DNA from: Adiantum capillus-veneris
Lineage: Eukaryota > Streptophyta > Polypodiopsida > Polypodiales > Pteridaceae
Direction: 5' to 3'
Assembly (NCBI GenBank): GCA_014529385.2
Contig: CM043967.1
Coordinates: 86,353,278 to 86,417,277 of the forward strand
DNA: 64,000 bases
The translations under genes were made by a program, and so were the position numbers. The notes below the pieces were generated by a model. That model made no database searches, had not been told where the DNA came from, and saw nothing but the letters and a program-made list of their open reading frames with translations. Position 1 is the first letter of the stretch. Each line of letters begins with the position of its first letter. Of this stretch, positions 21,501 to 31,269 are shown piece by piece.

Positions 21501-22465
21501 CAAACATAGGAACAGGAGATGACCCCGTGTATATGAATGACCTCGAGGATGATTCAGATTCAATCGAGACAATGGAGACTAGAACCAATACCACAAAGGG
21601 AAAGACCAACAAAGAAAACCGTAACATGGAACCAAATGAAAACCGAATAAGAGAAAACCATAAAGAGCCTCTGAAAACACCACAAGTGTTTCCAAATCCA
21701 ATCCAAGACCCCCAAGATAAACCGCAGGGGCAAAAAGGGAAGAATCGTAAAAAGAAGATTGGGACGTACCCAAACCCAGTAGACGAGATTGAGCAGGTGA
21801 AACATCTAAGAGGTTTAGTGGAGGAGACTCAAAGGAAACTAGAACCAGAACCCATGCATGTCAGAATTCATGACACAGTGTTTCCCACGCAAGTTCATCC
21901 ACCCCACATGAACCATAGACCGTTAGCCATATCTAGTATCATCCAAGAAGGGAGTGAGGACGGGACATCAGAAAGTGAGCATACACGTTTCTTGTTGGAA
22001 AGGATGTTTAACGAAGGAATACCTGATCCCATTGAGGAATATGAGATTCCATCCTCACCAGTTCCTAGTCAAGGACCTACACCATGCAAAATGCCAATGA
22101 ATGTTGCCAAACTAGTGGACTTCATGTCTTCTGAGGTCCGAACCACGATCATAGCAAAGCTGTATGGAGATCCTGAGTTATTCTTTGCACTTCGAGCATT
22201 CCTTAATGGAGAGCTACAAACGGGATTACCGCAGTTTGCGCAACCAAATAGGCCTAGCTCGATTATGATTGATGAGGAAAATCATGTGCAATCACTTGAC
22301 TTAGATGGACACGAGTCTGTGATCGAGGTACCCATTAACGAATTAGGGCAGTATTTTGAAGGCGACGAGTCTAATGCGACCCTACCCATCACTACCAAGG
22401 GATTAACTATAAAGGGAATTCTTGATGGTGGTGCGGGAGTTAGCATCGTTACAAAAGATTGTTGA
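18536..22465 (+). CDS. G1 Gag plus start of protease; ends at premature TGA
   Basis: A 1309-residue frame from ATG 18536 (MHLRSGR...). Residues 1-420 are low-complexity and proline-rich (many P/V/M near 320-420). The retrotransposon Gag core is about 445-610 (KFNGDEDARKHIEVFEQ, GDWYRTL, LDRFIRGL). Four zinc knuckles follow: two near 685-722 (CSICLGPHSTSEC, then CNACGRYGHQAKDC) and two near 860 and 898 (CYECGGPHRAAEC, CNRCGIDHLIAQC). Only the second has normal CX2CX4HX4C spacing; the other three are CX2CX3HX4C. A basic/acidic linker is at 960-1140. The protease active site is LDGGAG at about 1296-1301, with G where T or S is usual. TGA 22463 cuts the protease; the same frame continues from 22466, consistent with a mutated TGG. 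Confidence 0.9.
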   Translation: MHLRSGRVLEHEHIEGASVHTDTHYPSTIGSRPSAGTQGSTTQDPKIAASDSSSDSEIMEAYPTQNTEREGHAPPEAPQPSTSMFSRFMETLGRANRSEPDANEAHEGGGEVDSPFTSHVDPTPPKSVHVDILPTSYQEGPVELPPSEVPSRVLLVTSKTTGSNIASTSQETVNTSTLEGLFINDHWTYDLHTEVLTDLHSGHAYHVGWIEIVQSTSSATSIEDQQKMICNVIHGIIQSERQNRGVNILSIGPMRFLDTSKAQQPTLSQMETSLMSPMDPSYVISPGVSMQSEPPSDNFSFPNLAQPSIKENTVLTPGIGLTENVPMTSTVSAVPLPSVVVPNMGPRPYVPLAPYAHMAPTPPIVPLVYAPRVPLPSPYPSGPMPGYVPYPASSTHMPRPVPVPLPHMIPRVPPSALPPHIGDLAAFAQTIGRSITENMRHASDREPRSKAVQIAKLTQKFNGDEDARKHIEVFEQVCDSLGERNELHKCNALSLTLSGKAGDWYRTLRVDEKTIYPTLRRLFLKEYIRECVLWGVASQLQKAERKEGESVRDFISRLKHLNSRCLVNERFNNNQLLDRFIRGLRNEGIYNGLVIRGITTWEDVTANAIQLEDNLMIVGMRVSTDTRSTSSQAIEYEPMTVKPIANEPKVFETFLTDLTKAIQESLKDNRPPQNSHMYPRREQQWCSICLGPHSTSECPTFRVKFNGTCNACGRYGHQAKDCLMIKRMMANRPPVAWRDAPRAPVLMPAPPVEQLPQHMVPISQNVVQATPLPPPVLGPQPPHPRVAPMNQVGCEPSNAYADGCEEEIDTSIAYRLDTLEECPIYYMEDCWGQVKPVYQAAALASRGQNINTQARRPPLQCYECGGPHRAAECPIRLQKNAAQMQMNQGSTSAMPILTCNRCGIDHLIAQCPYNPNAPKITPLNLVEIASVTSPIPPAAPAYAITRSMLQGPGHILEERDTASVIQAKKKKTRRKRSQNTGNSKPSSKTNIGTGDDPVYMNDLEDDSDSIETMETRTNTTKGKTNKENRNMEPNENRIRENHKEPLKTPQVFPNPIQDPQDKPQGQKGKNRKKKIGTYPNPVDEIEQVKHLRGLVEETQRKLEPEPMHVRIHDTVFPTQVHPPHMNHRPLAISSIIQEGSEDGTSESEHTRFLLERMFNEGIPDPIEEYEIPSSPVPSQGPTPCKMPMNVAKLVDFMSSEVRTTIIAKLYGDPELFFALRAFLNGELQTGLPQFAQPNRPSSIMIDEENHVQSLDLDGHESVIEVPINELGQYFEGDESNATLPITTKGLTIKGILDGGAGVSIVTKDC

Positions 22466-23747
22466 GAATCCATGGGAAAACCCCGCCTCAGTGTTACTAA
22501 CATTGTGGTAAAGATGGCAAATGGCACCATAGCCAAACCTATGGGGATGCTCAAGGATCTTAAGATCAAAGTTCTAGGACACAAGGTACGACATACGTTC
22601 ATTGTAATGGATTTCTCTAAACACCTTATGTCATGTGAAATGATTTTAGGACGACCATTCATGAGGGAAGCACAAATGGTTCATGATTGGTCTAAAAATC
22701 ATGTCTATTTGCAATTCCAAGACTCTGTCCTTAGAGTGGATCTGGTGACTGGTAAGGTACACCCCTTAGGGAGTAAAACCATTATTGATCATCGCTCTGA
22801 CACCACAGTTCACTCGGCCCCACTACAATATTGTTACACTTGTAAGAAGGATACAGACATTGGCCAAGATTCTCCTTACATGGATGTGTTACCGGGTATG
22901 ACGGAATCAGACAACGTAGACTGGGTACACCTAGCTGCAACCATAGATACATGGGGAAATAGAGGAACCACTTGGGTCACACAAGAGGGGGAAGAGGTAC
23001 CACAAATTGCACCTCTGAACATGATAAGTGCCATACATGCATCTTCTAAGGGCAAGGCAATTGTAGACCAATCTGACAGTGACACCGATAGCTCAATAGA
23101 AGACTTTGACCAACACGACTCAGACACGGACTCCCAGAGTGAAACGGATTTATAATCTCATGAATTAGAGAGTGGAGCAAGTTCAGAGTCAAAACATTCG
23201 GAAGGACCGAGCACATCAACCGATGATAGCTCCTCCGAGAGTGAAGAGGACACCAACGAGGACTCCTTTAGTGAGCCAGATCTAAATGCAAATCAAAAGC
23301 AGGTCTCAAATAAGAAAAAGAAAAACTTTACGAGGCGTCGATATCGAGCTAATGTACGTGCTAGGATAAAAAAGAAGAGATCCTCAGCAGAATGGCTCAG
23401 TTATATAGGAGCATGTGATGCTCATCAAAAATTGGTAGACGATTGGGGTGAATATCTCCAAAATGTTATGTGGTGTAGACCGCGATCCCATGACATAGCC
23501 CAATTAGAGATCATAGACAAGCCAAAGTTGAGCCGCACTGCAAGGAGGCGTCAAAACCAAGAGTTAGCTTGACAACACAAGAAAGCAGAAATGGAAGCAC
23601 AGACCAAAGCACAACCAGAATCCACAGACTTTCATCCTGCACCAGAACATTTCAAATCTTACACCACAGGGGAAGCAAAGGTTGTGTACACAAAAGCCAA
23701 AGAATACCTATCGATGGGAATAATGGAATCTATGATGGTCCGGCAAT
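22466..23747 (+). pseudogene. G1 protease remainder and spacer, interrupted
   Basis: Same frame as Gag. 22472-22700 holds the retropepsin C-terminal half (the MILGRPFM motif matches the usual ILGRP..). After it comes an acidic serine-rich spacer. Stops are TAA 23153 and TGA 23570, each one C-to-T from CAA or CGA; the frame between and after them still reads as normal protein to TAG 23745-23747. Pol then continues in the -1 frame, so either a programmed shift or an old indel lies near 23720. Confidence 0.8.
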
Positions 23748-26613
23748 AGTTAAAGAAATAGAATTAGCCGACCCCGGTGAAGAATCAAAACCTGTTTTTA
23801 TTGCCCAAGACCTCACAGAAGTTGAAGAGGCGGTCCTCAAAGAACTTCTCAAGGAATTCAAGGACATATTCTCTTGGAGTACATACCATGATATGAAAGG
23901 TGTTCCACCTTCTGTGGTCCAACATACAATCCCTATGATTAGCACTGCGAAGCCCGTACAACAAAGACCCTACCCGATGAATCCTAAGTACGCAAGGATC
24001 ATTCAAGAAGAACTAGAAAAGCTTATCAAATGTGGGTTCATATATCCTATTGAACACTCTGAATGGGTGTCTCCAATAGTTATCGTGCCAAAAAAGAATG
24101 GGAAACTCAGGGTGTGCGTGGACCTCAAAAAAGTTAATGCAGCTACTAGAAGAGACCATTACCCCCTACCATATTCCAAACATGTACTCGAAAGGGTTGC
24201 AGGCAAGGAAGCTTATAGCTTTCTAGATGGGTACTTAGGCTACAACCAAATCACGATGACGCTAGAGGACCAAGCTAAAACTGCCTTCATCACAGAATTT
24301 GGCGTGTTTGCATTTCGTGTGATGGCTTTTGGCTTAACAAATGCCCCTGCTACATTCCAACGATTAATAAAGACTGCTTTTAAAGAATATTTGAGAGAGT
24401 TTTGTGAAGCTTTCTTAGACGACCTTTGTGTTTACTCTTCTCGGAAAGAACATCTATCATGTTTGCGGAAGGTGTTTGAAAAGTGTAGGTTATATCGTAT
24501 CTCATTGAACCCATTCAAATGCCAATTTTGGGTCAAGCATGGAGTTATTTTAGGGCATATAGTATCTAAGAATGGTATCTCAACCGATAAGAGCAAAATT
24601 AAAGTGATTCTAGAGTTACCACCACCAACCAATTACAAGGGAGTTCAAAGGTTCATGGGACACGTGGGTTATTATTGACGGTTTATTTTATTTTTTGCTG
24701 AGATAGCACGTCCTTTGTACAAGCTTCTCATTGAATTTAAATGGACTGACGAGTGTGACCAGGCCTATGAACAATTGAAGAAAACACTAGCAAGTGCTCC
24801 GATTTTAAGGACACCTAACTGGGATGTCATTTTCCATGTGCATATTGATGCATCAAACTTTGCTATTGGGTGTGTTCTCACTCAACCAGGAGAACATAAA
24901 TTGGACTATCCCATTAGCTTTGCAAGCCGTCAATTGAACGATGCTGAAAGGAACTACACCACTACAGAGCGAGAAGGTTTAGCAATGGTTTATGCAGTAA
25001 AGAAATTTCGCTACTACCTTCTGGCAAACAAGTTTGTATTTTATGTGGATCATCAAGCATTGCTGTATCTGGTAAACAAGCCATGCTCCACAGGAAGAAT
25101 CACACGATGGTTGTTAATTCTTCTGGAGTTTGATTTCACGATTGTAGTGAGACCCGGTAAAAGGCACGTCATGGCTGATCATTTGTCTCGCATACCCAAT
25201 GGTGAAGCCCCTACAGGAGTTGATGATGAATTACCCGATACTTCCCTATTCATAGTTGAGACTATGCCTGAATGGAGTGAGAACATCGTTAACTTTTTAG
25301 TTAATGGTTTTCCACCCAAGGAACTTCGTAAGGATATTGCTCGAAGGCTAGTAAAAGAATGTGAACCCTATTGTTTGATTGCCAGAACTCTGTATAGACT
25401 AGGCAAGGACGATATTCTTAGGCGTTGTGCCCGCGAGGATGAATATTTGTATATCTTACAAGAAGCACATATGGGCATAGCAGGAGGACATTTTTCAGGA
25501 GACCTGACTGCTAGAAAGGTGCTGCAATCAGGCTATTGGTGGCCAACTTTATTTAAGGATGCATCATTTTTTACAAAAGGGTGTGATGAGTGCCAACGTT
25601 ACAAGACCACACAGCGCAAAGACAGAATGCCCTTACATCCTATTAAAGTAACCCAACCATTTGAAAAATGGAGCTTAGACTTTGTAGGTCCAATTAGTCC
25701 CGCAGCTCGCAACACTCAATCTCGATATATTCTAGTTGCTACGGACTATGTAACAAAGTGGGCTGAAGCTAAGGCTTCACAAAAAGCTGACGCGAGGATA
25801 ACAGCTAAGTTTCTTTTTGAGAACATTATCACAAGATTTGGTTGCCCTTTTGAAATTGTTAGTGATAATGGTACCCATTTTATAAATGAGGTAATAAGAG
25901 AGCTTACCACGACCTTTATGATATCCCACCATAAGTCTACACCTTATTACTCGCAAGCTAATGGACAAGCCGAGAGCACCAACAAGACTCTAATCTCTAT
26001 TTTAACCAAGACGGTAGAAGCTCATCGCATTGATTGGGATTTGAAGTTGACATCTGCTCTATGGGCTTATCGTACTGCTTATAAAGTGGCTATTAATTGT
26101 ACGCCATTCAAAATGGTATACGGCCAAGAAGCGGTTATGCCTTGGGAGTTTGCCATTCCTAGTCTTAGGGTAGCTTTGCAAGAAGGATGGAATGGTAACC
26201 CCTTAACCGAGCGTTTGTATATCTTAGAAAAACTAGACGAAGAGAGACAGTTGGCTGTGCAAAATGCTCTTGTGGAAAAGGATAGGAGAAAGAAGTGGTT
26301 TGATCGCCATGTGAAGGACAAGGACATCAAAGTTGGTGATAAAGTCCTTATGTATGGAGTACGTAAAGAGAAGAAAAAGTTGAAATATGCTGGTAAAGGA
26401 CCATATAGAGTATGTGAAATTACCCCACAAGGTACCCTTCGTGTGGAAACTCTTGATGGAGTTGAAACCATTGGATTCCTCAATGGGAGTAAATTCAAAA
26501 GATATTATGATCCTTTAAGCCAAGAAGAACTACGGGCCATTTATCAAAAGAAGGCCGCCAAAGCACAAACCGAGTTAAAGAAGATACAAGCTCAAGCTGA
26601 GTCTAAGGAGTGA
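23569..26613 (+). pseudogene. G1 Pol: reverse transcriptase, RNase H, integrase (one internal stop)
   Basis: One frame broken only by TGA 24676 (YY*RF, where YYRRF is expected, so CGA to TGA). RT spans about 23990-24670: FGLTNAPATFQRL, and the catalytic box as FLDD (Asp pair at 24418-24423). RNase H starts near 24830 (HIDASNFAIGCVL, SRQLNDAERNYTTTEREGL). Integrase: H-H-C-C zinc region 25467-25593 (HMGIAGGHF...CDECQ), then D at 25678, D at 25864 and E at 25972 (D-D35E), with the usual SDNGTHF and GQAESTNKTL surroundings. The C-terminal part is basic and has no chromodomain. The frame ends at TGA 26611, but the same frame stays open beyond it. Confidence 0.93.
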
Positions 26614-27816
26614 CAACAACGTATAAGACAAAAACGAGAGGCTAACCTTGGAGTCACAAATGCATTCCACGTGGAAATCGAAGAGGATTGGTTGGACTCT
26701 GACACACCTCTACGATACCCTATTGAGTTAAATAGTGCCTATGGAAAAGTGCTATATAACGCTTTATTGGACACGGGTGCTAAATATAATCTGCTATCCT
26801 ATGGGGTGTGGTGTCAGTTAGGGAAGCCACCTCTATCTGAGAGTATTATCCAAGTCAATGGTGTCAACAAGAAAAAGACTACGGTTTTTGGAATCTGGCA
26901 CACTTCTGTCAGTTATGAAAATGGAATTGTAGCTCAAGACTTTTTGGTCATGCCTACTGGAACTATGGAGGGTAATATAAACCTAGGACGCATGTGGATG
27001 ATAGCCACCAAATGCACTATTGATTGGGGAACTGGGGGTGTCACAACGCAAAAACCAACTCTTATCCCTACCACTCAAGCCATAGTCCCTGAGATATTGC
27101 CTAAGGAAATAAAACCCAAGACATTGCATGTCCAGGAGGTTGAACCATACGTCCCCATAGCCCAACTCTCTAGATCTTCAACTGATGTAGTTGAAAGAAA
27201 GCTTGAGACACACAAGAACCATCCTAATATAACAAAGAAAGCATACGAGTGGGTCCCTAAAGCTTCTTTAGTAACCATGGCTGATGCTAAAAAACGGAAG
27301 CCTCGTAAGAAACGTCCCACTCGCTCCAAGAAATGTAAGAAAACGTGGCGCTGGATTCCTAAACGACTATTAAAAGCCCAAGGATACTACGATGGAAATG
27401 AGCAAATTTGGGTACCTAAACGTAAAATGTGTCCTTCCCTATCGACAACAAACCCATATGAGTCAAACAGTGTAACGCTAAAGCCAACGGCAGACCGTGG
27501 GAAGGGAAAGATCACAGAATGCTACACACCTAGTCTAGAGCTAGTTTGGGCTCCAAGGCAAACCCAATTTATTCCACCTAGCTCAGGAAGGGGGGAGTTC
27601 CATGAAGCTTCTAGCTCCTCATGTAATACATCCATAGAGGTAAAAGCTTCTACACAGCCTCCATCTATAGTAATGGACCTCAATGAAGCTACAAAAGAAT
27701 CTACACCTCCCAGTGTTCAAGAATCACCTGATAAACCACTTCAAGTTCGATCCTGGGAGAGTACCTTACCACCCTTGCAACTTGACGAGGCACCGAGGGT
27801 AATAGAAAACTACTAG
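26614..27816 (+). CDS. G1 extra region: second retropepsin-like domain plus W-x-P-K repeats
   Basis: An open frame of about 400 codons, directly in frame with Pol after TGA 26611 (possibly CGA originally). An initiator could only be a non-ATG codon (GTG 26671) or a later ATG, which favours origin as a Pol extension. Near 26758-27030 it has a retropepsin pattern: hydrophobic-DTGA (Asp 26770) with AKYNLLS, a flap-like middle, and NINLGRMW in place of the usual ILGR.. motif. The C-terminal half is strongly basic (KKRKPRKKRPTRSKKCKKTW) and repeats a short motif: WVPK (27250), WIPK (27352), WVPK (27409) and WAPR (27546). The product and role are unknown. It could be a duplicated protease, or a protease-fold domain used for binding. 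Confidence 0.7.
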   Translation, partial: QQRIRQKREANLGVTNAFHVEIEEDWLDSDTPLRYPIELNSAYGKVLYNALLDTGAKYNLLSYGVWCQLGKPPLSESIIQVNGVNKKKTTVFGIWHTSVSYENGIVAQDFLVMPTGTMEGNINLGRMWMIATKCTIDWGTGGVTTQKPTLIPTTQAIVPEILPKEIKPKTLHVQEVEPYVPIAQLSRSSTDVVERKLETHKNHPNITKKAYEWVPKASLVTMADAKKRKPRKKRPTRSKKCKKTWRWIPKRLLKAQGYYDGNEQIWVPKRKMCPSLSTTNPYESNSVTLKPTADRGKGKITECYTPSLELVWAPRQTQFIPPSSGRGEFHEASSSSCNTSIEVKASTQPPSIVMDLNEATKESTPPSVQESPDKPLQVRSWESTLPPLQLDEAPRVIENY

Positions 27817-28134
27817 CAAAAATCCTCACCTATTACCAACTGGAACAATTGGTTTCAAAGGGTGACAAGCTCATTTCAAACGGTATGATCTACCCAAGGA
27901 AGGGGGGAGTGTTTGTGGACATCCATCATTCACTTGCTTCCCTCTCAACCTTTCTCCCTGACCTCTTAATCTCCAATCTTAGGGAATGTATATATAAAGC
28001 CTTATACTCACAAAAACAAGATAAAAAAGTAAAAGAGCAAGAGCCATCACACAAATCATAAAAACAAATTATGCACAAGAACACGACCCTTGTTATATTT
28101 GCACTCTAACCATCATCTATTTGCGTGTACAGAT
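27817..28134 (+). other. G1 spacer with internal polypurine tract
   Basis: No clear gene. AAGGAAGGGGGGAGTG at 27895-27910 looks like a polypurine tract although it is 2 kb from the 3' LTR. A similar tract lies at 27586-27597. 'gtgtacag' at 28126-28133 resembles a splice acceptor just before the next frame. Confidence 0.55.
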
Positions 28135-28557
28135 ATGGCTAGTACGCTAGAGTCATCCACTCCTGCCTTGGGTGAGAGGTACCCTCGTTACTTTTCATAA
28201 ATATTTCACATGGTCTTTCCAGTGCTTGCATGTGAATGGGATTTGATAGGTACGCTAGCATGTGAGAGGAATTTTGAGGAGTTAGAATGGCTGATACGTC
28301 TCTTGACCATGTCTGATCCATACTTAGTAGAGAGCGTTTCTCCCATTGCACAAGCCTATCCTTTTGACCAAGATGACTATAGGCGTCTAGTGACCTTCTT
28401 AGTAAACATGGGCACCTATGATGAAGAAGAAAATTTACATGACTACACGGATGGCACATATGGTCTCATGGATGACGACTTTGTTTATCTCGACGACGAG
28501 GATAGGGGTTTAGCCTTAGGGTTTCTCCCCAATGTCTACAATATCCTATTCCCTTGA
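28135..28557 (+). pseudogene. G1 downstream ORF in env position, unknown function
   Basis: A 140-codon frame from ATG 28135, with one stop TAA at 28198 (one C-to-T step from CAA) and a final TGA at 28555-28557. The product is acidic and rich in D/E/Y (for example YLDDEDRG). I see no signal peptide or membrane segment, so it does not look like an envelope protein. The upstream 'acag' leaves open expression from a spliced RNA, as proposed for env-position frames of Athila elements. I do not recognise the family. Confidence 0.5.
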
Positions 28558-29923
28558 CTCTTTAGGGGGAGTGCAAATAATTAGGTTAGGGTTCCTTATG
28601 TCTTTTGTTGTGTTCAATAAGTGTTGGTACCTTTTCCCACTAATGTGCCTCCTGGAGGTATTCCTTTTGTTTCCTAGTGTGTACAGGAGCGTGTTGCTAT
28701 TGATAGGATTTGGACCTTCATGGAATCTTTCTCTCGTTCACACTTCAAATCAAGCGCGACCATCAACACAAACAGGTGTTTTATGTCCATTAGCATTGCC
28801 CTTATCTTTTTGCATCCATGTTTGTCTGCTTTGATTGTGATTGGTAGCATAATATTCAGCGCATTTGCTTAGTATCAAACATTTAATTCAATGTAATGTT
28901 TTGTCATAATCACTTGTCTAATTTTAAAAATCAAGCAGTCCGACTAAGCTAGTTTGACCAAGCTAGGTATTAGAAATCTTCTCTTAATACCATGGGGAAT
29001 GCCTTCCTAATAAGCAATGGTTACTTAGGTTCTTAATCCGATTTAGGGAGCATTGTGTGAAATGTACTAGGGCTTTCTAGTGGGCTTAACCCTATTGACC
29101 TTTAGCTTAAGTATTATAAAGGGAGTTTACTAATGTGATGAGCCTGGGGAGGGTAACAATGTTATATGACCCCCCAAAATTACAAAATTAAAATGTTGAA
29201 AATGAACAAACAAAAAATCAAAGTGCCACAATGAAAAATTTTAAGCTAGAAGAGAAATCCCTGCTTAAATTGGTACTTCACTCACATGTATCGCCTATGG
29301 TACTAGAGCCCTAGAGGTTCCCAGTGTGGGCGCTTTTGCTTGAAAAGCAAAAAACCCAAGGCATACAAAATAAGCACACAATCAAAATTGAATCAACGTG
29401 AAAAGACTTTGGGGGGTCAAAGAAAAGGTAATCAGTCAGGCGATGATTTCATGAGAAATTCCTTTTATCGTAGCTTAACTACAAGGTCTTCTAGGTATAG
29501 CCTCTAGTCAGCCCTCGAACATCAAATACTTGTCTCTCGCGATTAAACAACTTAATTGACCAGAAAAAATTGAGAAGTTACCCATGGTATTAATAGTCGA
29601 GCTCTAGTGCCTTTTGACCGTTAAATTAGCGACCCCGGACATGTTTAATTTTTTACCTTTACATCTGTTTATGCATTTGATTATATTGCAATTTAATGTT
29701 TATTGCTGACAAATTGTCTAAAATTTTGTTACCAATCAATTTGTCTGTCTATTTCATATGATTTTTACTTGTATATGAGAATGCAATTATTGTGGCAATG
29801 TTGTTTGATTTTGCAGTGATTGAAGAAGACTACGCACATCCATGTCGACTGCTCTCCCATCTCGACGAACGAGCTTCAACTGGATAGCTTCCGTGGACAG
29901 AATCTACATCAGGAAGGGAGGCA
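28558..29923 (+). other. G1 3' untranslated region and polypurine tract
   Basis: About 1.37 kb with no supported gene. A purine run 'tagggggagtgc' lies at 28561-28573. The functional polypurine tract is AGGAAGGGAGGCA at 29911-29923, directly before the 3' LTR. Confidence 0.7.
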
Positions 29924-30472
29924 TGTTAACCCTCACGGCACACGGACACCCTATGATCTATAAACGTTGTATTATTTAGAGTCAGGTACCGGGCTTGTCG
30001 GACCAATAAGAACAGGGTAAGGGTGATCGCCGATGACAGGCGCACTCTAACTGGAATATTCAAGGAGTTAGTTGGCTAAGTATGGGCGCCCAAGTTTGAA
30101 TGGGGTGAGCTCATATAAAAGCCACTAAACCTAATTTTTACTCATTCTCTCATTGTGCAATAGAAGCTGCTCTTGCTCCATCTCCACCTTCTCCTTCACC
30201 ATCTCCTTGTGTGTGTGTGTGTGTACGTGTGAGAAAGAGAGTGTGAGAGTGTGTGTGTGATCGAGCGTTGCGGCCGCACGACGGCGGCGAGGCGGTTGAG
30301 CGCGGCGTAGCGGCGTCTCCCTCTTCTTCGCGGCGCGGGAATCCTTCATTCGCAACTACGCAGGAAGGTGAGTGACACACCATTCTTCCTTGTGAGTTTG
30401 TCTATTGTATGACTGTGTGCTAGGAGCCTTTGTGGCTCGCACACGGCGCGTAGCAAGTCCCTAGCCGTGACA
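29924..30472 (+). repeat. 3' LTR of G1
   Basis: A 549-bp copy of the 5' LTR, with the same TATA box and terminal CGTGACA, followed by CTCAT. Confidence 0.95.
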
Positions 30473-30520
30473 CTCATAGCGGCACCGACTGGGCTAAAAA
30501 AAATAACAGAGAGCGCCCAA

Positions 30521-30549
30521 AAACTCAGATCTCAAATCTGAGTTTTTCG
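30521..30549. repeat. Perfect 12-bp hairpin in CACTA
   Basis: AAAAACTCAGAT, a 5-base loop, then ATCTGAGTTTTT. GC-rich gcgccc/ggcgcc flanks extend the pairing imperfectly. Confidence 0.85.
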
Positions 30550-30572
30550 GCGCCCTCAAGCAAGGAGCAGGT

Positions 30573-30576
30573 AACG

Positions 30577-30623
<47 letters not shown>

Positions 30624-30625
30624 CT

Positions 30626-30689
<64 letters not shown>

Positions 30690-30760
30690 AGAGGAAGGAG
30701 AGCCAGGTATGCTCCTTCTCTCTCCTCACTCTCATGTTCCCTTCCCCTCTTTCTCTCTCC

Positions 30761-30798
<38 letters not shown>

Positions 30799-30805
30799 TA
30801 GTGTT

Positions 30806-30861
<56 letters not shown>
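30573..30861. repeat. Cluster of (CT)n, (CA)n and (GA)n microsatellites
   Basis: (CT)n at about 30573-30618, (CA)n at 30627-30686, (CT)n then (CA)n at 30758-30800, and (GA)n at 30810-30861. The 192-residue reverse frame crossing them is a translation of repeats, not a gene. Confidence 0.95.
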
Positions 30862-30894
30862 TACAAACATAAACAAAAACGCACACACACATAC

Positions 30895-31090
30895 ATAAAC
30901 AAAGAATGCACACACACATTGAGAGAGGAAAAGAGAGAGAGAGCATGCATAAACAAAAAACGCACACATTGAGAGAGGAAAAGAGAGAGAGAACATGCAT
31001 AAACAAAAAACGCACACATTGAGAGAGGAAAAGAGAGAGAAAACATGCATAAACAAAAAAACGCACACACATTGAGAGAGAAAGAGAGAG
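30895..31090. repeat. 50-bp minisatellite
   Basis: At least three copies of a 50-bp unit with period starts at 30921, 30971 and 31021 (gagagaggaaaagagagag, then catgcataaacaaaaa), plus partial copies on each side. Confidence 0.93.
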
Positions 31091-31269
31091 AAACTAATTT
31101 AACGTCGTAGGAAACTAATTAAAATTAAAAGACCTAAAGATCTAGCCGACGAGGAGTTGAACTCAAGACCTATTATTCAAGAGGGAAATGGCATAACCAA
31201 TCTATCATACTTGGCATGGGTGATAGAAAGGTTATACCATTTATCTCTTTTTATTGGCACACACATCCA

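Larger units (their letters stand above)
16989..30472 (+). mobile_element. Ty3/gypsy element G1 (Athila/Tat-like), 13.5 kb
   Basis: LTRs 16989-17535 (547 bp) and 29924-30472 (549 bp), TGTTAACC...CGTGACA. Target duplication TTCAT (16984-16988) versus CTCAT (30473-30477), 4 of 5. The primer-binding site is the tRNA-Asp type usual for Athila/Tat relatives, and the integrase has no chromodomain. Internal order: long leader, Gag with four zinc knuckles, PR, RT, RH, IN, then a second retropepsin-like region, then another short frame in the env position. At least five nonsense codons make this copy defective. It lies inside the CACTA left arm, so it is younger than the CACTA insertion. Confidence 0.95.

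Noticed and set aside
28135-28557. Envelope gene of G1
   Set aside because: Correct position, but there is no signal peptide, membrane segment or glycoprotein pattern; left as unknown.
30494-31072. 192-residue reverse frame rich in Cys/Val and Leu/Ser
   Set aside because: It is a translation of (CA)n, (CT)n and the 50-bp minisatellite; no non-repeat protein sequence.
31140-31240. Possible tRNA or SINE on the minus strand (B-box-like AGTTCAACTCC)
   Set aside because: The T-arm-like box is suggestive, but the anticodon and acceptor stems do not pair, so a tRNA gene is not supported.
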